Assembly: GCF_030732845.1 (NCBI RefSeq)
Contig: NZ_JASHKA010000007.1
Coordinates: 186,001-250,000 of the forward strand
Direction of reading: 5' to 3'
From: Roseibium sp. MMSF_3544
GTDB lineage: Bacteria; Pseudomonadota; Alphaproteobacteria; Rhizobiales; Stappiaceae
Length of the DNA stretch: 64,000 nt
Below are positions 55,992-64,000 of the stretch, piece by piece. Position numbers and translations under genes: made by a program. The first letter of the stretch is position 1, and the number at the start of each line of letters is the position of its first letter. Below the pieces are notes generated by a model that saw only the letters and a program-made list of their open reading frames with translations, had not been told where the DNA came from and made no database searches.

Positions 55992-56804
55992 ATGAAAACC
56001 CTATTCAGATTGGCTGTTCTGGCGGTGCCGGTTGCGCTTGTCGCCTGCAGCAGCAAGGACGATCTGGACGAGTTTGCGCTCAACGACACGCCGCCGGAAG
56101 TCCTCTTCAACGAAGGCCTGGCACTGCGCGCCCAGGGTAAGCTGCGCGATTCGACGACCAAGTTCGAAGAAATCGACAAGCTTTATCCGTATTCTGAATA
56201 CTCCAAGAAGTCGCTCGTCAATCTTGCGTTCCTGAACTACTCGCGCGGCAACTACACGGAAACTGTCACGGCTGCGCGGCGGTTTGTGACGCTTTATCCA
56301 GGTGACGAAGATTCGGCCTATATGCTTTATCTCGCGGGCCAGAGCTATTTCCGACAAATGCCCGATATCACGCGTGATCAGGGCGTGACCCGCAAGGCCG
56401 CGAGCGCCTTTACCGAGTTGGTTCAGCGCTTTCCCGAATCCGAATATACGCCGGACGCTGAAAAGAAGTTGCGCATCGTTGAGGATCAGCTCGGCGGCAA
56501 GGAAATGCAGGTTGGCCGCTACTATCAGAAACGGCGCAACTATGTCGCGGCAATCAACCGTTTCAAGACCGTGGTTGTCGAATACCAGACGACGCGTCAT
56601 GTCGAAGAAGCCCTGTTTCGCCTGACCGAAGCCTACTATGCGCTGGGTGTGGTCAATGAGGCGCAGACGGCGGCCGCGGTGCTCGGCCACAACTATCCTG
56701 ACACGCAGTGGTACAAGGATGCCTATTCCCTGCTGAACAAGGGCGGTTTCGAACCTTCCGAGGATTCTGGCAGCTGGATTAGCCGCGCATTCAAGAGTAT
56801 TTAA
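55992..56804 (+). CDS. bamD: Outer membrane assembly lipoprotein BamD
   Basis: 270 residues. Lipoprotein signal with lipobox LVAC (Cys 19 from this start), then five TPR-like repeats (EVLFNEGLALRAQGKLRDSTTKFEEIDKLYPYSEYS and following) typical of BamD/ComL. Helps BamA insert beta-barrel proteins. ATG 55992 gives a normal signal peptide; an in-frame GTG 55947 six bases after GGAG has the better ribosome site and would add 15 residues. Confidence 0.93.
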   Translation: MKTLFRLAVLAVPVALVACSSKDDLDEFALNDTPPEVLFNEGLALRAQGKLRDSTTKFEEIDKLYPYSEYSKKSLVNLAFLNYSRGNYTETVTAARRFVTLYPGDEDSAYMLYLAGQSYFRQMPDITRDQGVTRKAASAFTELVQRFPESEYTPDAEKKLRIVEDQLGGKEMQVGRYYQKRRNYVAAINRFKTVVVEYQTTRHVEEALFRLTEAYYALGVVNEAQTAAAVLGHNYPDTQWYKDAYSLLNKGGFEPSEDSGSWISRAFKSI

Positions 56805-56872
56805 GAAGCTCTGCGAAGACGACTCAGGCCTTCCTTTCGAAGGCCGTATGACTGTCTGGGGAGCACGCCTTT

Positions 56873-60714
<3,842 letters not shown>

Positions 60715-60749
60715 CACTTGAGCAGAACGCATCCTGAGGGAGAAAAGGT

Positions 60750-62351
60750 TTGGCGGAGGTTCTGATTTGCGGTGCCGGTCCGACCGGCCTCACCTTGGCG
60801 ATCGAGCTTGCCCGCCGGAATGTTGACGTCCGTATCATCGACAAGGAGACAACACCTCCTGACAACGCCCGGGCGCTTGTCATGAAACCCTGCTCCCTGA
60901 TTGCGGCTGAGCGCATGGGGTTTCTCGACAGGTTGCTTGAGGAAGGTGTCGCAGTCGACACCATGTCCTATTCCTTCGAGGGCCGTATCATCGCCACGGC
61001 AACCTCTTCCTCGGTGCGGTGGCCCTGGAACCACAATGTGGGCGAGGACCGTGTCGTCCCACTCCTGACCGATGTGCTGCAAAGATTTGGCGTACTCGTC
61101 GAACGGGGCATTGAGCTGAAGGGCTTCGAGCAACGGGAAGCGGCCGTCGACGTGAGCCTGGAGAACCGGCTCGGCCACGCAGAAACAGTGACCGTCGGCT
61201 GGCTGATCGGCTGCGACGGTGTGCACAGTCCTGTGCGCGAAGGCGCTGGCATCGCGTTTGACGGCCACGAAAAGACGCTCAACTGGCATGTTCTGGATGC
61301 TGACATCGACGGCTGGCCCTACAAGGACAGTACGGGGATGCTGTTCTTTGAGTCTCTCCTCGTCGGCGTCTACCGAACCCGGGACGTTTATCGCATTTAT
61401 TCCGCATCGTTTGAGCGCAGCAAGGAGAGCTGGTCGCGTGTGCGGGACTTTCTTCGACAGCATGTGCCGTCGGCAGAGCTCGGGCCGCCGCTCAGCGATA
61501 CCGAGTTTCACAGCGTCTCGAAAATGTCCGCAAGCTTCCGAAAAGGGCACATACTGCTTGCCGGCGACGCCGCGCACGCCATGTCCCCAAGCGGCGGGCT
61601 CGGGCTGAACTGCGGCATTCAGGATGCGCTCAATCTTGGCTGGAAACTGGCCTCTGTCATTCGCGGTCATTCGGAAGACGCGCTTCTGGACACGTACAGC
61701 TCGGAACGCCGGACGGCTGCGGAAGGGTGCCAAACTGTCAGTCAGCGCAATGACGATCTGTTCTCGATCACCGATCCATCCGAGAGATCCCGTGCCTTCC
61801 GGCGGTTCGTTGTCGGGTTCACGCACTATATGGCCAACGGCGGCAACGGCTGGGAACCGGTGATGGGGCCGTATGAAAGCAGTTTGGTGGTGCAGGAGGC
61901 AGCTCCTGAATTCGGTCCGAGACCCGGCGAATTCCTGCCGGCGGAAATCCGGCTGGCGACAGCCGAAGGGCGGCCCTGCTGGTTAACGGGTGCGATTGCC
62001 GGCACTGATCACACGCTTTTGGTTTTCACGGCCGATGGTGGTGTCGAAGCAGAACAGCTTGTCCGGCAGGCAATTGATTTTTGCCGGGGATCTTCGGGTG
62101 CGATTTCGCTGTGCGTCGTTGCGCGAAGCATCGAAGGGGCAGCTGCCAGGACGGCCTTGGCGGACAAGAACACAGAGCTGCTTGTGGACACCGACCTTCA
62201 TGCGCATAACTTTCTGGGTGTCATCGAGCGCTGCGCCATGTGGATCCGGCCTGACGGGTGGATCGGTGCGCGAGAAGACGACCTGGTTGACATTTCGGGC
62301 ATTGAAAGCGTTTTCAAAGCCGCTTTTTCCGGTCTTTTTGAACAAAACTGA
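60750..62351 (+). CDS. FAD-dependent aromatic monooxygenase (PheA/TfdB group)
   Basis: 533 residues. FAD dinucleotide site GAGPTGLTLAIELARR, the DG-type region WLIGCDGVHSPVREG, and the second FAD motif LLAGDAAHAMSPSGGLGLNCGIQDALNLGWKLA. C-terminal thioredoxin-like domain as in phenol hydroxylases. Likely hydroxylates a phenolic or polyketide-like ring; substrate unknown, and no ring-cleavage genes are near. TTG start 60750 follows GAGGGA by 8 bases. 35 bp after ligA. Confidence 0.87.
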   Translation: MAEVLICGAGPTGLTLAIELARRNVDVRIIDKETTPPDNARALVMKPCSLIAAERMGFLDRLLEEGVAVDTMSYSFEGRIIATATSSSVRWPWNHNVGEDRVVPLLTDVLQRFGVLVERGIELKGFEQREAAVDVSLENRLGHAETVTVGWLIGCDGVHSPVREGAGIAFDGHEKTLNWHVLDADIDGWPYKDSTGMLFFESLLVGVYRTRDVYRIYSASFERSKESWSRVRDFLRQHVPSAELGPPLSDTEFHSVSKMSASFRKGHILLAGDAAHAMSPSGGLGLNCGIQDALNLGWKLASVIRGHSEDALLDTYSSERRTAAEGCQTVSQRNDDLFSITDPSERSRAFRRFVVGFTHYMANGGNGWEPVMGPYESSLVVQEAAPEFGPRPGEFLPAEIRLATAEGRPCWLTGAIAGTDHTLLVFTADGGVEAEQLVRQAIDFCRGSSGAISLCVVARSIEGAAARTALADKNTELLVDTDLHAHNFLGVIERCAMWIRPDGWIGAREDDLVDISGIESVFKAAFSGLFEQN

Positions 62352-62376
62352 AAAAATCAGGCTCTGTATTCAACGT

Positions 62377-62416
62377 GCCCGATTCGAGTTTGCGCATCGT
62401 TTTCTCGGGCTTTTTC
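62377..62416 (+). terminator. Stem-loop with T-rich tail
   Basis: GCCCGA (62377-62382) pairs with TCGGGC (62405-62410), followed by TTTTTC, 26 bp after the monooxygenase stop codon. The loop is long (22 bases) and may fold further. Confidence 0.5.
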
Positions 62417-62597
62417 TATCAATGGATTGTCAGAAATGACATGCCATTGAAAATAACGATACCACCTAAAATTGTTTCTTTTGGCATGAGGCGATTTCAC
62501 TGTCGTAAAATGTCAATTCAGTGATTGACGTTAAGTAACAAGTAAGCCGGACCTTCCAGTTTGAGGCGAAGATTTTTGTTCTGGAGGGGACATTGAG

Positions 62598-64000
62598 ATG
62601 AAACGCATTAAGCTGCAGATCGCGGTGCTTGCGGGTGTGCCGATGCTTGCGGTGATCGGCTTCGCGGCGCTTAGCGTCTACGAGAAAGTCGTGGAATTGT
62701 CGCATCACGAATTTATGCGGCCACTGACGCGGATTGCAGAAGACTCGGGCAACCTTATTCATGAACTTCAAAAGGAACGTGGACTGAGCGTCAGCCTGAT
62801 CAAGTCGGATTACAGCGCGGCGATCCAGGCAAAGCTCGATGCGCAACGCCCGAAATCAGATGCAGCGCTGAAGATTTTCGATGAGCATCTTGCCGCGATT
62901 GACCTGAACGACGCGGAAATGCTGGAAGACCTCCAGCATGTTGCCGAAGAAGTGCACAAGACCGACGCCCTCAGAAAGGCGATCGACGACCAGCAGATGG
63001 CTATCGCAGACGTTCTGAAGGGGTATACGCACGAAATCGAGGAACTGATCCACGTGATCGGTATCACGACCGAGGCAAGTCCGTCCCAGAAGATCACAGC
63101 AGAATTGCTGCCTTATCTCACGATTGTCGAGGCCATGGAATCGGGCGGGCTAGAACGTGCAAACGGTGCCTCGTTGCTCGACGAGTTCAATGCAACTGGC
63201 AACGTAAATCCGTCAACCTACAAGAAAGTCATCACCAGCTACGGCGGGGAACATGCATTTCTGAAGGAATTCAAGTCCGTTGCGATCCGCGAACAAAAGG
63301 CCATGATGAAGGAGATGATCAAGGGTCCGGAAGTCGATCAGGCGCTTGAGTGGCGGTACGTGATCCAGGATCTGCCGGAAACGAAGGATGCAAAGGGACT
63401 TGAAGGCTCGGTCTGGTTTGCAATGGCCACCAAACGGCTGGACAAGTACAAAGCCTTTTCAGATGAACTGATCCATCGTGCGGAAGCAGCAGCCGATGCA
63501 GACTCGGCGAACCTGAACACTCAGATTCTCTGGCTCTCCGTGATCGCGGTCGGTTTCACCGGGGTGACACTAGTCCTTGTCATCTTTCAGGTCATGTCGA
63601 TCACCAAGACCCTCGGACGTCAGCGCGACACCATCTCTGATCTTGCAGGTGGCGATCTGGACGTCGAGATTTCCGATACTGATCGTCCCGATGAAATCGG
63701 CGACATTGCCCGTGCGTCGGAAGTGTTCCGTGACAATCTGATCCGTCAGAAAGCACTTGAAGAAGAAGCAGAAGCTGGACGCATTCAGCGTCTGAAGCGT
63801 TCGGAACAACTGGAAAGTGCCATCCATCACTTTGAAACGTCCGTATCGGCCATTCAGGCGCAGCTCACGGCGGAATCGGACGGCGTCCGAACCAATGCGT
63901 CCGAGATGGTTCAGATTGCCCTTCATGCTGATGAAAGCGCTCGTGCGGCAAACTCGGCAACGGAAGAAGCCAGCACCAACGTCCAGACGGTTGCCTCGGC
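62598..64000 (+). CDS. Methyl-accepting chemotaxis protein with NIT sensor domain (5' part)
   Basis: Open to the window end; 467 residues visible. First membrane helix about 7-27, periplasmic nitrate/nitrite-sensing (NIT) domain about 35-300 with LIHELQKERGLSVSLIKSD, second helix about 313-335 (LWLSVIAVGFTGVTLVLVIFQV), a HAMP region, then the start of the coiled-coil signalling domain. The receptor tip and methylation sites lie beyond the window. GGAGGGG and a GAG precede ATG 62598. Likely a nitrate, nitrite or related sensor for taxis. Confidence 0.9.
   Translation, partial: MKRIKLQIAVLAGVPMLAVIGFAALSVYEKVVELSHHEFMRPLTRIAEDSGNLIHELQKERGLSVSLIKSDYSAAIQAKLDAQRPKSDAALKIFDEHLAAIDLNDAEMLEDLQHVAEEVHKTDALRKAIDDQQMAIADVLKGYTHEIEELIHVIGITTEASPSQKITAELLPYLTIVEAMESGGLERANGASLLDEFNATGNVNPSTYKKVITSYGGEHAFLKEFKSVAIREQKAMMKEMIKGPEVDQALEWRYVIQDLPETKDAKGLEGSVWFAMATKRLDKYKAFSDELIHRAEAAADADSANLNTQILWLSVIAVGFTGVTLVLVIFQVMSITKTLGRQRDTISDLAGGDLDVEISDTDRPDEIGDIARASEVFRDNLIRQKALEEEAEAGRIQRLKRSEQLESAIHHFETSVSAIQAQLTAESDGVRTNASEMVQIALHADESARAANSATEEASTNVQTVAS

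Overview
This window looks like chromosomal DNA of an alphaproteobacterium, most likely a member of the Hyphomicrobiales near Roseibium/Labrenzia/Stappia. The evidence is BA14K-type and DUF1062 proteins, a full mra/mur/fts (dcw) cluster ending in a long-linker FtsZ followed by lpxC, bamD, recN and ligA, an alpha-type RNase P RNA, and moderately GC-rich coding DNA with AT-rich spacers. The genus is an inference. No insertion sequence, integrase, tRNA, rRNA or CRISPR array was seen.

Layout. 0-5.7 kb: a LysE-type exporter, two convergent LAS-type metallopeptidase-like genes, two tandem BA14K-like cell-envelope paralogs with duplicated promoters, a HugZ-like flavoprotein and a DUF1062 gene whose Shine-Dalgarno lies in a hairpin. 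5.8-15.5 kb: a fused 5-oxoprolinase/hydantoinase, a small DUF805-like membrane protein, a GT39-like glycosyltransferase, a MarR-type regulator, an arsR-arsC pair and a GGDEF/EAL membrane protein. 16-18.6 kb: a DjlA/TerB-like J-domain protein overlapping a murein amidase, then a lytic transglycosylase with a histone-H1-like Lys/Ala linker. 18.6-24.3 kb: a divergent MocR regulator/PPOX pair, an AtoDA-type CoA-transferase, a carboxymuconolactone decarboxylase-tetR operon with a readable promoter and operator, and rnpB. 24.3-32 kb: cupin plus flavin monooxygenase opposite an AraC regulator, then an orphan Tat-exported solute-binding protein and CocE-like hydrolase opposite an XRE-cupin regulator, with a perfect 39-bp inverted repeat between them.

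32.2-35.3 kb holds the most unusual gene: a 1021-residue modular protein with a lysozyme-like N-terminal region, about six diverged copies of an 80-100-residue beta-type repeat and three low-complexity acidic/proline linkers. It ends in a strong terminator just before the dcw cluster.

35.5-54.5 kb is the dcw cluster in order mraZ-rsmH-ftsL-ftsI-murE-murF-mraY-murD-ftsW-murG-murC-murB-ddl-ftsQ-ftsA-ftsZ, mostly with overlapping or touching reading frames. These genes make lipid II, polymerise and cross-link septal murein, and assemble the Z-ring. Upstream are four exact TGGGN repeats at 10-bp period, matching the known MraZ operator. A 30-codon open frame with a strong ribosome site sits between ftsI and murE. 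lpxC, bamD, recN and ligA follow, then an FAD monooxygenase and the 5' part of a nitrate-sensing-domain chemotaxis receptor cut by the window end. Many long antisense open frames over the GC-rich genes were judged to be shadows and left out.
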